A stretch of DNA of 64,000 nt from Haematobacter genomosp. 1 (GCF_002196855.1 NZ_NIPW01000027.1:122609-186608), one strand, 5' to 3'. Counted from the first letter of the stretch, positions 38,201 through 47,763 are shown. The notes: a model not told the origin generated them from the sequence alone. Numbers and translations: made by a program.

Positions 38201-40645
38201 CGCGATGGCTTCGCTCTCTAGATCGAACAAGCCCATCGCTTCGGCAAGCCTATCCTCGCCCAGCGGTTTCCCCATTTCGTCCCGCATGGTCCAGCCGCCC
38301 TGCTCTAGGATGGCAAGCAACTGTTGCTGCCGCCGCGGCAAAAGATGCCGCGTTTTCAGCCGATCAAGCCGGACGCGCAAGGCATCTAGACGCCGTACCG
38401 GTCTTTCCTTCCGCACAAGGCCCGCGCGCTCCAGCGTGTCGATAATGCGCTCGATGCGGGCAACCGTCTGACGCCAGCGCGCGGCAGAGGCGGCCCCCTC
38501 TGCCACCTTGAAGATGTCGCGGGCCATCACCCGGTAGGGGGCGGAAAAAATCCTTGTGCGCGGCCCCTTCCTTTCGGCTGCGGCACGGGAACCGGATTTG
38601 CGCCGCGCCTCGGCCATCGACAGAAAGAACCCAAGGGTTGCATCCACATCCTCTTTGCTGACCTGAGCCTTCGCGATCCGCGCAAAGCCGCGGTCGATCT
38701 CATTGCTGTCCGAAAAGAGAACGCAACGCGCGGGCTGCCCATCGCGCCCCGCGCGCCCGGCTTCCTGCACATAGGCCATCAGGCTGGACGAAATTCCCGC
38801 ATGGATCACCAGCCGCACTTGGGGCGGATCCACCCCCATGCCGAAGGCGATCGTCGCAACGATGATCCTGACCTCGCCCGCACGGAACGCCACCTCCGCC
38901 TGATGGCGGACGTCCGGGTCAAGCCCGGCATGGTAGGCTGCGGCGGCCTGTCCAGCCCCTGCCAACGATGCTGCCAGGGCTTCGGCCTCGTCGCGCGTGC
39001 CGACGTAGACGATCACCCGGGCGTCGGGTTCGTGCTCGGAAAGGATCGCGCAGATTGCAGCCGTGTCGGCAGAGCCCTCGCGCACCTCATAGGAAAGGTT
39101 GTCGCGATGGGCGCTGCCGTCGATCACTTCCAGTTCGCGTCCGTTCGCGGCGCGCATTGCATCAAGGATATCCTTGCGCACAGCCGGCGGCGCGGTCGCA
39201 GTCAGACAGTGGACCGGGGCGGTATCGCTGCCGGGCGCACCCACCCCATCAAGCCAGGTCAGGGCGCGGCGATAGTCCCCGACAAAGCTGTTGCCCCATT
39301 CGCTGATGCAATGCGCCTCGTCAAAGATCCATGCGCCGATGCGGCGCGTTGCAAGCAGCCGCTTGAACCCATCCGACGCCAGTCGCGGAGGTGCAACGTA
39401 GAGCAGCGCCGCCTCCCCCCCCAGGATGGCATCATTGACGGCCTGGCGCTCTATCTCAGACAATTCGGCATTCAGATGAAAGACGCCCGGCAGCCCTGCC
39501 GTGCCCGCCTGTGCGACCTGATCCTTTTGCAGCGCCTTCAACGGTGAGATGACCACCGAAAGATCGCCGGTCCGCCGATGCCGCTCCATCGCTGCCAGCT
39601 GGAAACAGCGCGACTTGCCACTGCCCGTCGGCATGATCGCAAGATAGGAGCGGCGCGCGAGCCCCGCCTCCATCACTCGCTCCTGAACGAAGCGGTCCTC
39701 GGCATCACGCGGTCCCCGAAAGCTGAAGGCCTCGCCTTCGGGAGGGGGAAACCATTGCGCCGCCCGTTCGGCGATCGAGTCACCTTCCCGGCACCAGCGA
39801 CAGTGCCCACGCCAACAGCCGCCTTCGCGCAGCTGATCCAGCACGGAGCCGAAACCAGGCACTGCCTCCAGCAACCATGGAGCCGGAGCGCTACGAGAAT
39901 TTCGGTTTCTGACCCAACTGAGCGCATAGGCGAGTGACCAGCCATCTTCCGAACGCCAGCTGTGACGAAGGGCCGCCACCAAGCCTTCCAGGCAAAGCTG
40001 CCCGTCGAACATGCGGCGCAGGTCGGCCAGGACTCCGGCGACCTCTACCCGCGTGTCACATGGAGGAGCACTATCGGCCCCATACCCGCGCACCTCGTTG
40101 AACAGGGCATTGTATCCGGCCGTTCCTGGGCCAAGCGTTGTCAGAAAATGCAGGATGCGCAGCCAGTCCGGCTCCATGGCCTCAAACGCATCAAGTTGAC
40201 TGCGCAACAGGTCCATCGACAAAAGCGCGTCCTGCGCCGGGTCATTGCCAAGCCAGGCCCCGTCCTCTTTGTAGGACTTTGTCAGCGCGTGAGATTGTTT
40301 TTCGGGGAATGCAAGGGGGGACAGGCGAAGTGTGTCTATGGTGACCAGGTCAGCCGCAGCTGGTTGGTATCGGGCGAGTATGCCGATATCATGCGCATCA
40401 ATATTATGCCCGACGGTAAATTCGTTCCCTCGCAACCGGGCAACAATCTGTCTGGCAGCGTCGGCCTGCCCGGCAGGATCTGGAGCCAGCCGCAGCACCA
40501 TCTCTTTTGACACCGTGGCAAAACCCACGACGGCAACATCGAAGATACGCTGATCACCAGCCACACCCTTAGACGCCGCCTCAATGTCGAGCGCCTGACA
40601 ACGCTCAAGCAGATTCGTGCATATGGTTGAAATTAGGTCATTCAT
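35249..40645 (-). CDS. DEDD exonuclease-RecQ-UvrD fusion helicase
   Basis: A 1798-aa fusion of three nuclease/helicase modules. The N-terminal part resembles a DEDD exonuclease: LDIEAA (Asp20, Glu22), GHNIDAHDIGIL (Asp86) and NDPAQDA (Asp139), with Asn134 where the catalytic His would stand. The RecQ-like helicase has MPTGSGKS (about residue 338), FDEAHCISEWG and YVQEAGRAGRDG. The middle (about 640-1130) is helical. The UvrD-like helicase has LAGPGSGKTR (about 1175), VDEYQDVTQ (about 1303), VGDDDQNIYDFGG, NYRSSG, LTAHSSKGLEFD and YVAVTRARK. It is the last gene of the array, 223 nt after the 342-aa gene. A role in degrading or remodelling invader DNA is inferred from context. Confidence 0.92.
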   Translation of the reverse strand: MNDLISTICTNLLERCQALDIEAASKGVAGDQRIFDVAVVGFATVSKEMVLRLAPDPAGQADAARQIVARLRGNEFTVGHNIDAHDIGILARYQPAAADLVTIDTLRLSPLAFPEKQSHALTKSYKEDGAWLGNDPAQDALLSMDLLRSQLDAFEAMEPDWLRILHFLTTLGPGTAGYNALFNEVRGYGADSAPPCDTRVEVAGVLADLRRMFDGQLCLEGLVAALRHSWRSEDGWSLAYALSWVRNRNSRSAPAPWLLEAVPGFGSVLDQLREGGCWRGHCRWCREGDSIAERAAQWFPPPEGEAFSFRGPRDAEDRFVQERVMEAGLARRSYLAIMPTGSGKSRCFQLAAMERHRRTGDLSVVISPLKALQKDQVAQAGTAGLPGVFHLNAELSEIERQAVNDAILGGEAALLYVAPPRLASDGFKRLLATRRIGAWIFDEAHCISEWGNSFVGDYRRALTWLDGVGAPGSDTAPVHCLTATAPPAVRKDILDAMRAANGRELEVIDGSAHRDNLSYEVREGSADTAAICAILSEHEPDARVIVYVGTRDEAEALAASLAGAGQAAAAYHAGLDPDVRHQAEVAFRAGEVRIIVATIAFGMGVDPPQVRLVIHAGISSSLMAYVQEAGRAGRDGQPARCVLFSDSNEIDRGFARIAKAQVSKEDVDATLGFFLSMAEARRKSGSRAAAERKGPRTRIFSAPYRVMARDIFKVAEGAASAARWRQTVARIERIIDTLERAGLVRKERPVRRLDALRVRLDRLKTRHLLPRRQQQLLAILEQGGWTMRDEMGKPLGEDRLAEAMGLFDLESEAIANDAVRGLVKAGVLFWAHEIEISIMSKRPLDAGKRQSEARLILERKLLEVLEADDDARRAEEEASADREGRKPNPLPPPSMSLADLRLKLRGGKRLDVQAEELEPSPREIRDALLSLRREKFLGLDFKALSPRSPITIHKDAEWSKVRHRHIRSGERQAAILRALEMVANKAGQARFTMPELATDLRRAEMDLAGLWSDANGVPLSDRSLEEIIGRGVKWLMDTGEIQIGPGLFPEIDECRISFVDLLGTKRNSYTKDAYRRGLAAIQAEEIWQLHAMEGYTQAVAKDTSRAPELLQSYFTHSVENVVRGFFPHDDRAFVNANRPATIARQKDMLSGLDERQRAIVEAGTDLKDTLVLAGPGSGKTRVLVERIVWLVSVERVPPEEVLALCYGRLAADEIRSRLVARLGALGRTVAVHTYHAFALRILGESLQHSLHDVAPEIANPYAPEGGRADPFADVLQRATALLERHRARGGDLSDYTLQTYRWVFVDEYQDVTQASFSFICEIAEQAKKRRQAEAKSADDLYTTRFCAVGDDDQNIYDFGGANGRFIREFDAHFPGAERRELFWNYRSSGAIIAAAGRIIANVADRMKVHAITINPGRAALPSEGSYYRNDDPGRGQIELLAPAGRGIAFQAAAAAQALLDQSARFAPGEWDWSSTAILVRQRAHVELVEKELSRRGLQVSRNIRGLVPLLRVREATKIQNWLNRCIDAGQQLGAQDLRSRAIALCASDPGFWSDVLSRHLHQIAAGLVEGENLPPADLLDDFTEWAESWQGEQIGVRVLTAHSSKGLEFDNVVVCDADWTRQSQVLSDADWRLLYVAVTRARKFLSIVSSTHGSRAAPGACLTGEASRARVSNALPAAGSSIQAGVPCSLREVYLSFPARGDDEKIDAMSKTIRQLKTGDPLFVGAMRAGGSGRRSIHVAEGRLAGETSGRFLNEDSGELGARVFAIVFWRNVDDGEDFQPRNQRENWWVAIPEILSG

Positions 40646-40868
40646 GTGGTGGTGCAGGCAGCCGATAGCGACCTTGGCGTTATCATCCCGGAATATGCCC
40701 TAAGCGTGGCAAAAACCGAGAATTGTCCATCTCGCCCAGGGCGGGAACCCGCCCCCTCACCGGCCAGCGTCGTCCAAAAACTTTCACGTACGAAAAGTGA
40801 TGCATAAGCTTCACTGCGGAGAACCCACTCGGGGGATTACAGAGGTTCCCGTGTTGCAACGCTGCCAA

Positions 40869-41897
40869 CTAACGCAGAGCATCCGATAGATCCAAAGCAC
40901 GTATGAAGCTCTGTGGAGAGACCGGTTTGCGATGGGCTAAGTCATTACGCATAGACGCAAGAACCTCAATATGCTCAAGTTCTGTTCGGGAAAGGTGCGC
41001 GCGCAACTGATATCGCAGCGCCCCCAATTCAATGTTCTCCACTTCACTCACCTGCAGCTTTAGCAGGTGATCGTCTATGCGCAAAAATTTCCGATACCGG
41101 TCAATGATCCGTAGACGGTGTTCCTCAATCCAAGGGAATAGCGTCGCCAGTTGAGCGCGCCATGTTCGCAACTCTATTTCTTTGATCAGCCCGAGCGCAA
41201 GAAGATGCACGGGGCACTGAAAGCTGCGGCTGCCATAGTTCACCTCAAAACCAAAACCACGATCCGCATTCCTGCGCAGCCACCCTTCCGGAGCAAGAAT
41301 GTCCTCCTCGCGTTGGCTCACGAGATCCGCAACCAGATCCAGGCGCCAGCCGCACAGTTCTGCGGCTAAATTCACAGCCAGATCCTGAAACAACGCTGAT
41401 CGGCCAGATGGAACATGGAACTCTGCCCAGATCATCGCATCAATCCGCCTCACCCGACCGCTCCATGCGATCTGAACGAAACCGTCTGCGGTTGCGATCG
41501 CCGAACCCAGGAACAATATCGCCAGACCGTCGCCGGCCAGTGCGCGCTCGCGGGCAAAGCGTTGCAAAAACACCTGCCAGACCTTCTGGTCTGCCGGGGG
41601 CAGATCGCTCCCTTCAACGATTGCGACAGTCTCCGGATTTGCGACAAGCGCTTTCATCGCCGCGTCGCAACCAAGTGCATCCGCCAGCCTGGCGAGGGGG
41701 CTTTCGCCCGCCCCAACCTGAAGCCGATGGGTGCTGTGGCTGTTTTGAAACCGGCGCGCCAGTTCTGTGGGCAGCCCGGGCGGGATGGACGGATCAAGGG
41801 CAAGGACAGCGCCGCCCTGAAAAACCGTGGCCTCCGCTTCGGCAAGGAATTGCGCCGGCGTCGGCAGGCTCCAGACTTCAGGCGCCTGAATGCTCAT
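40869..41897 (-). CDS. Array protein of 342 aa with C-terminal RNxxxH motif
   Basis: Not recognised as a known family. The ATG overlaps the stop of the giant ATPase gene, so it is translated with it. The N-terminal half has alternating hydrophobic strands (GGAVLALDPSI, VAIVEGSDLP, LAILFLGSAI) that resemble an AAA-like core without a Walker A motif. The C-terminal quarter is helical and holds RNDLAH (Arg317 to His322), which fits the Rx4H signature of HEPN domains, often toxic RNases. One motif is thin evidence; it could be chance. Confidence 0.8.
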   Translation of the reverse strand: MSIQAPEVWSLPTPAQFLAEAEATVFQGGAVLALDPSIPPGLPTELARRFQNSHSTHRLQVGAGESPLARLADALGCDAAMKALVANPETVAIVEGSDLPPADQKVWQVFLQRFARERALAGDGLAILFLGSAIATADGFVQIAWSGRVRRIDAMIWAEFHVPSGRSALFQDLAVNLAAELCGWRLDLVADLVSQREEDILAPEGWLRRNADRGFGFEVNYGSRSFQCPVHLLALGLIKEIELRTWRAQLATLFPWIEEHRLRIIDRYRKFLRIDDHLLKLQVSEVENIELGALRYQLRAHLSRTELEHIEVLASMRNDLAHRKPVSPQSFIRALDLSDALR

Positions 41898-44800
41898 CAG
41901 CGCACGCGCGCTGCCGCAGGTCGTTCGCAGGTTCGGAAGACCAGCGCCGCAAGGGCAGAACTCCGGATCAGGTTGGAACCGTCGGGGGCAGGCCGGAACA
42001 ACCCCAACCGTTCCATCAACCGGATGTCCCGATCCGCCGCAGCGTTTCCTTCCTCGACCAGCAGATCGATCAAGGTGCCGCGCTCTTCGCCTTGACCCAA
42101 AAGCTCGACCGCCGTGCAGAACAGGGGGACAAGGCTTTCCGGCAAGCCGACCTCGCCGGGCAAGATCCCGAGCTTTTCGCCCATCGTGCGGATCGCTTCG
42201 GCGGTGGCTTTCCCACGCCGCTCGGTCACCAGCGTCTCCAGCTGGGTGCGCAGTCCGTTCAGCAGCAGAGGCGAGCCGCCCGTCACATCAAGCAAAGCGT
42301 CACGACACTCGGCGGTATCAAGCGCCTGAAGGCCGCCTTCGGCGAGCCATGCGCGCACCATGTTACGCTCCCATGGGCGGGCCCGGAACATCTTGATCTC
42401 GACCCGCTGATCGGCAGCGGGACGCGCACGGGCAATGTGCTCATGCGATCCCACAAATACCAGCAGGACCGTCCCTTGCTGGGATACCAGCTCGCGAGTG
42501 GCGAGCCAGCGCACCCACTTTTGCGCTCCTTTGGTTGCCGCTGGGATCACCAGGACCCGACGACCGTTGGACCGTTCGACCTGACGACGCAGATCATCAT
42601 CCCCGCCAGTGAAAAGACTGCCGCTGAGAACCCCCTCGCCATCCCGCCAGCCATCGGCCAGTTCCGCAATGGCCGTGGCCGCATCGCTTCCCCAGATCCC
42701 GGGTGGGGCCACCACAAAGCGGATGCCGGGGACACGGGTGTCAAACAACGCCTGCAGCGCATTGTCCGAGAGCGGCGAGCGGCGCTCGGACTGATCCGGG
42801 CGGGCGCGGCGGTGGTAGAAGCTCGGGTCATAATCGACCCTCGGCTCCTTCTCCGCGATATGCAGAATTTCCTGTTCCAGCTGTTCGCGTTGACCCAGCA
42901 TCTGGGCGACCTGCGCCCCCCGCAACCCATAGCCCCCCTTCCCCGAGCGGTTCAGCACGCCAAGGTCGACCATCTCGTCCAGAAAGGCGCTGAAATCCTC
43001 GGTCGGCAGCTTTTCAAAACCGCGCGGCCAGAAATTCTCAACCTCGCGGAAGATGAATGCGGGGCTCATCGCGTTCCCGTCACCCTCGGCATTGTCAAGC
43101 CGGTAGAGCGCCAGGACCTTGGCGATCAGCTCGTATCGCGGGTCGAGATTCAACGTCCACTGAAAGCGCTCGCGGATCTGCGAGTTGATATCCTCGTTGC
43201 TTTCGAACAGATTTTCCTTCTCGAGCGACCAGCGCGGACCCTGCCCCCTGGGTCGAACCTGATTGGACATCCCCTCGAGAAGCGCCTTGCAAAACACCTG
43301 AACGAGCGACGGATAGTAATTGACGCGGGTCAGCACCGCGTGAACCAGATCCGGCGAGGCATAGTCAAAGCCCGCTGCACGCATGGGCTCGGTTACCAGA
43401 CGGCGCGCCTGGACGCTGCTTGCGCTGGTGGTGTTCATCGGCCCGATGCAGATCGGCTCTCCAAGATGGACAAGCGGCGAGTTCGGCGCCCTGGCCATCC
43501 GGCGCACATTGTGCAAACCCGCGAAGACGGTTTTGAAGCGCCGCGCCGAGATTTCCATGATGTCTTTGAGGCGGTTGAGGTTCGGGAAGCCGCTGCGCGC
43601 TTCCGAGGCGAGGAACATGTCGGCCTCGTCGATCAGTAGCAGGATCCTGCGCTCGCCGCCGCGATCCAGCCAGGCGAGGATGCCATCGCGAATGTCATCC
43701 GGGCTTTCCGCCGATTTGGACAAGACCTCGCCTGCGGTGAGTTCGCGCTGGATCAATGTCCAGATCTGATCGGCGGACTGCACTTGGCCGCCGAATTCAT
43801 CGATCTTGAGATAATAGGCATGACGCCCGATATCGACCTGGTGGAAGCGCTTGCGGACATGGTGCAGCAATGCGGATTTGCCAAGCTGCCGGCCGCCATA
43901 GACCAGACAACCATCCGCCGTGGTGGATTCGATCTTGGCGATTTCCTCCTCGCGGCCAAAGAACATCTCTGGCGGGATTTTCCCGGGGCTGGTCGTATAG
44001 GGCTGGAGATAGCCGAACGGGGCGGCGCAGGTGAAAAGCCGCTCCATCCACGAACTGCCCGTCGCCAGATAGAGCAACTGCGCCTCGTCGATCAGCAGCA
44101 CGGTCTGTTTCGCGCGCCGCATGGCCAGGGCAAAGTTCTCTCGCCGCGCCTTGGTCAGGGTCCCGAAAACCAACAGGATACACGGGGCATCGCGCCCGAC
44201 CTTCGCCAACTCGCGCGTGACCTGTTCGTCGTCGATGTTCCCGCTGGCCAGAAACACCGGATAGCTGCCCCTAGCCTCACTGCCGAAGGCCGGTGGCAGG
44301 AACCAATGCTGCGCCGTCAGCTCATCGCAGCGCATCCGCATGGTGCGCAGTTGCGACGAGAGAATGGTCTCCCTCTCGATCACGACCGAGGTGAACCCGA
44401 GCCGCTCCATGAAATTGCGAAGAGACTGGCCCAGGTCGCCGCGATTGGGGCTCATCGCATTTTTCAGCGCGCGCCAGTTCTCGAACAACTGGCCAGAGCG
44501 CTTGCGTTCCCCTTCGTCCAGCGCGGTGAAATCCAGCGGTCCGAGCCGAGCCCCCTTGTCGATGGCCGGCGAGATTTTCCCTCCGCCGGTATCCTCCGTG
44601 GCGAGGGCCACAACGAAATCGGGGTAGAAGATCGAGAAATAGTCCTCTTTCCCGTCTTCGCTCAGAGCGAGGTTCTGTCCGTTCTGCAAACGGATCACGA
44701 TATCCTCGACGGTGAGAAGATCGCGCTCCGCAAGGCTCGACACGACCTCGCGCGCCTGCGCGACCAATTCCGGAACACCCTCAGACTGATAGCGTTCAAT

Positions 44801-47698
44801 CAAGGCCCGCAGCCGACCTTCCTGGTCGCGCATGATCCTGTCGCGCACGGAATCGCGCAGCTGCCGACCAACGTCGAGGACCGCCGCCAGCTGAGGGAAA
44901 TCGGCCGGAATATCACGGGCGCGTATGCCGTCGCGCATGGGCAGAACGGGGTCGCCTTCGGAAGCCCTGGAGACGACCTTTTCGATCACCGTAAGCCGGT
45001 CGAGCCATTGCTGTATCTCTTGCGACGTGCTGAGGTCGATGCTTTGCAGGGGCTCCAGCTCGTGGCGCAGTGACTTGATGCTGCTTTTTGCATCCTTGAC
45101 GGCTGCCTCCAGCACCTCGTCCTTCTCTTGGGTCAGGTCCACCAGATCGGATTCGGCCAGGATCCCCGCTCTCTCAAGTCGGGCCAGGATCTGGCCCGCG
45201 GGAAGAAGCGCGCGCTCCTCGAAATGTCGCCGCAGGGCGGTCACCTCGTCGGGCGCAATGTCCTGAGGTGAGGAGAGCGCCTCCAACAGACGGGCACGCT
45301 GAATGCGCCGTTCTTCGGCATATGCGGCATCCTCGGGCGCAAACGGCTGACAGATGCCGGGCAGGCGCAGCAAGGGGAGATTCATGACATCCGAGATGCG
45401 CCCCGCCGCAGCGACGCCGGCACGCCCTTCAAGAACAGCAATGAGATCTTCGATTGCTCTATCAACGCAGATTTGCACCGCTGCATCGAGGTCGCCCCCG
45501 GACGACGGCTCGCCTCTGACCTGCTCCAGCTCCTTCCTCAGGTTGCTGATATACCGCTGCAAGCCCTCTCCGTGGCGACTATCGACGCCACCATCTTCAT
45601 GCCTTGCGGTGCGCCAACGCAAAAGCAGCTCTGCCCCATCGCGTAGCTTACGACAGATCCAGTCCAGTGCCGTGCCACGGATCGCATCGCTTCGGGGGCG
45701 ATCGAGTTCTTTTTCTTTCGTGGTAACAAGATCTGCAGCAACGCTCTTGTCGCCCGTTAGCCCCAGCAGAAACTCGACCCCGGCATCAACCGTTGCGAGG
45801 TCGTCCAGGCTGGCGGCCTCGAAGAACCGGCCCAGCTCGCCTTGCGCGGAAAGGATACCATGCAAAACGGTGTTCGAGGGGGCGTGCTTGTGTTGAGCCG
45901 CCCGCGCCCCAGGCAGCCAACCCTGAATCTCCGCGACCACTTGCGGCAGGCGGCGTTGCTTTTCGACCCCGGCCAGCGCACGCAACTCGGCGACGCTGGG
46001 CTGAAGATCATGCCGCAATTCGGTCAGGCTGTTCACCACACCGGCATAGGCCGACCATTGGCCGGCGAGCGACAGATTGGCCAGCAGATCTCGCGCGTTG
46101 GTGTCTCGCGCCATCAAGGCCGGACGCAGAAGCGCCGCGAGTGCAATCCCGCGCGCTCGTTGCCCCGCCAATGCGCTTTCGCCCGCCGCGCGATCCAGTG
46201 CCGACATCGCCGAAGCGAGCAGCTCTCCCACGGCCTGGGTCGAGGGGTCATAGGGCCCGGTAATCGCCGGACCAACGGCAAGCGCACGGATCAGAAGCGG
46301 TGAAATCGCCACGTGATAGCCATTCTCATCCGCCAGATCGGCGAAATGCCACGCCAGAGCCGTCTCGCCGTTGCCAAGGTAATCCGCCAAAAGATCATCA
46401 AGCGACCTGCGGCCGGTCCAGACCGCCGCAGGCTCTTCGTCTGCGCCCTCGTCGTCACCTTGCGCGTTCTGCTCTGACGCTGCGGGCGCGGGTTCATCGA
46501 AAATGGCCGAAAGCCGGGCAATCTCTCCCGCGGCTTGCGGCAAATCTTCTTGCGGTGCCGGGGCAACGATCTCTGTATCTGGAACGGTGGCGGGCTCGGG
46601 GACCACTGCGACCACAGGCTGGGGGGCGACCGTGTCCGATGCCGCCTGATCCTCTGGAGCCATCGCATCTTCCGCAGGTCCGGGCATATCCTCGTCGCCG
46701 GAGGGTCCCACGTCGGCACCCACGACGGCAGGAGTGCTCTCGAGTTCCTGCAAGGCTGTGCGAACCGCTTCCTCCAGAAGTCCACGGGCCGCGTTCTCAG
46801 CCTCCTCCATCAGCTCCGCTTGCTTTCCGGCGGCCCTCAGTTCGGCTTTGCTGCGGTCTCGGTCCGCCCGTATCTCGTCTTCGACGCGCACCGCTTCATC
46901 GCGGCGGCTGAGGGCAATCTGCCAATCGGCTTCTGCCACGATCACCGGGCCGATGGCGGCTTCGACAGCGTCGATGTCGTAGCTCGCCTTCGCTTGCGCG
47001 AGAAGGTCCTCCCCCCCGGGGAAATCGGAAAGCCAGCCAAGCGGAGCAAAAAACGCGGCCCGTCGGGCTTGGGCCCTTTCTTTCTGCCGGGTGTCTGCTT
47101 CGCGCAGATGCTCAGCGCAAGCGGCCTGAAGGTCTTCGGCCAACCCCAAAAGGTCCGAGGCGACATCAACGTCCGCTTCCAGCAGCCGATCCAAGGTCTC
47201 GCGCATCTGTTCGCGCAGGACCATCCATTCCGGTAGATCCCCCTCTTGGCGGTGCGCAGCCGTGGTCTCTGGCGGCGGGCTGGCATCACCTTTCAGAAAC
47301 CGTATGAACAACTCGAACACGGCCCGCTGGGTTGGGGCCATCTTCCCGACAATCTCGTCCATCTCCCCCGCCTCGAGAAGGGTCGGGTCAGCGTCCAGTT
47401 CGGCAATATCTGGCACCGCGCCTTTCAGCCATCTCCAGGCTCTGGAGCTGGGCGCGCGTTGGCGGTCCTTTTCCCGCCCGGACCTCTGGAATGCCGATTC
47501 CAGCGAACGACACCAGCCCGGGTTCGCATTCATCCGCTCAAGCAGCGCGGGATAAAAAAGACCGTCATCGCCCCTGTCGGCTTTGTCTATGAAGTCGAAA
47601 TGCTCTGCAAATCTCCGCCGGTCACTCGGGATGATCTGAAAGATTTCCAGAATCAGCTCCGGCGACAACAAAGCCCCCCCCCCCTCGGACAACATCAA
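41897..47698 (-). CDS. Giant P-loop ATPase of the defence array
   Basis: A 1933-aa protein. The start is TTG 47,698 or ATG 47,695; AGAGGA suits the former with 7-nt spacing. The first 1190 residues are helical and acidic without a recognised domain, with an acidic linker near residues 330-430. An ATPase module starts at FFGREEEIAKIE (about 1249), with Walker A GGRQLGKSALL (about 1264), Walker B LLLIDEADMFL (about 1353) and VFAGLHNVRRM, in the manner of ORC/STAND-type AAA proteins. A second Walker B-like LLIDEAQLLYL occurs earlier (about 1199). The last 400 residues suggest a winged-helix region. Codons 4-8 form an 11-G run. Coupling ATP hydrolysis to helicase control is a guess from context. 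Confidence 0.88.
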   Translation of the reverse strand: MMLSEGGGALLSPELILEIFQIIPSDRRRFAEHFDFIDKADRGDDGLFYPALLERMNANPGWCRSLESAFQRSGREKDRQRAPSSRAWRWLKGAVPDIAELDADPTLLEAGEMDEIVGKMAPTQRAVFELFIRFLKGDASPPPETTAAHRQEGDLPEWMVLREQMRETLDRLLEADVDVASDLLGLAEDLQAACAEHLREADTRQKERAQARRAAFFAPLGWLSDFPGGEDLLAQAKASYDIDAVEAAIGPVIVAEADWQIALSRRDEAVRVEDEIRADRDRSKAELRAAGKQAELMEEAENAARGLLEEAVRTALQELESTPAVVGADVGPSGDEDMPGPAEDAMAPEDQAASDTVAPQPVVAVVPEPATVPDTEIVAPAPQEDLPQAAGEIARLSAIFDEPAPAASEQNAQGDDEGADEEPAAVWTGRRSLDDLLADYLGNGETALAWHFADLADENGYHVAISPLLIRALAVGPAITGPYDPSTQAVGELLASAMSALDRAAGESALAGQRARGIALAALLRPALMARDTNARDLLANLSLAGQWSAYAGVVNSLTELRHDLQPSVAELRALAGVEKQRRLPQVVAEIQGWLPGARAAQHKHAPSNTVLHGILSAQGELGRFFEAASLDDLATVDAGVEFLLGLTGDKSVAADLVTTKEKELDRPRSDAIRGTALDWICRKLRDGAELLLRWRTARHEDGGVDSRHGEGLQRYISNLRKELEQVRGEPSSGGDLDAAVQICVDRAIEDLIAVLEGRAGVAAAGRISDVMNLPLLRLPGICQPFAPEDAAYAEERRIQRARLLEALSSPQDIAPDEVTALRRHFEERALLPAGQILARLERAGILAESDLVDLTQEKDEVLEAAVKDAKSSIKSLRHELEPLQSIDLSTSQEIQQWLDRLTVIEKVVSRASEGDPVLPMRDGIRARDIPADFPQLAAVLDVGRQLRDSVRDRIMRDQEGRLRALIERYQSEGVPELVAQAREVVSSLAERDLLTVEDIVIRLQNGQNLALSEDGKEDYFSIFYPDFVVALATEDTGGGKISPAIDKGARLGPLDFTALDEGERKRSGQLFENWRALKNAMSPNRGDLGQSLRNFMERLGFTSVVIERETILSSQLRTMRMRCDELTAQHWFLPPAFGSEARGSYPVFLASGNIDDEQVTRELAKVGRDAPCILLVFGTLTKARRENFALAMRRAKQTVLLIDEAQLLYLATGSSWMERLFTCAAPFGYLQPYTTSPGKIPPEMFFGREEEIAKIESTTADGCLVYGGRQLGKSALLHHVRKRFHQVDIGRHAYYLKIDEFGGQVQSADQIWTLIQRELTAGEVLSKSAESPDDIRDGILAWLDRGGERRILLLIDEADMFLASEARSGFPNLNRLKDIMEISARRFKTVFAGLHNVRRMARAPNSPLVHLGEPICIGPMNTTSASSVQARRLVTEPMRAAGFDYASPDLVHAVLTRVNYYPSLVQVFCKALLEGMSNQVRPRGQGPRWSLEKENLFESNEDINSQIRERFQWTLNLDPRYELIAKVLALYRLDNAEGDGNAMSPAFIFREVENFWPRGFEKLPTEDFSAFLDEMVDLGVLNRSGKGGYGLRGAQVAQMLGQREQLEQEILHIAEKEPRVDYDPSFYHRRARPDQSERRSPLSDNALQALFDTRVPGIRFVVAPPGIWGSDAATAIAELADGWRDGEGVLSGSLFTGGDDDLRRQVERSNGRRVLVIPAATKGAQKWVRWLATRELVSQQGTVLLVFVGSHEHIARARPAADQRVEIKMFRARPWERNMVRAWLAEGGLQALDTAECRDALLDVTGGSPLLLNGLRTQLETLVTERRGKATAEAIRTMGEKLGILPGEVGLPESLVPLFCTAVELLGQGEERGTLIDLLVEEGNAAADRDIRLMERLGLFRPAPDGSNLIRSSALAALVFRTCERPAAARVR
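47674..47684. repeat. 11-base G tract at the start of the giant ATPase gene
   Basis: Eleven C on the plus strand (G on the coding strand) fill codons 4-8 (SEGGGA). Loss or gain of one base would shift the frame of a 1933-codon gene at residue 5. Such tracts are typical slipped-strand switches and also typical sequencing-error sites. Confidence 0.9.
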
Positions 47699-47763
47699 CG
47701 AAAGTTCCTCTCAAAGTCATCGGTTAACACGTTATTGCAGGCCCTGAAGCTCATCCAGAGGAA

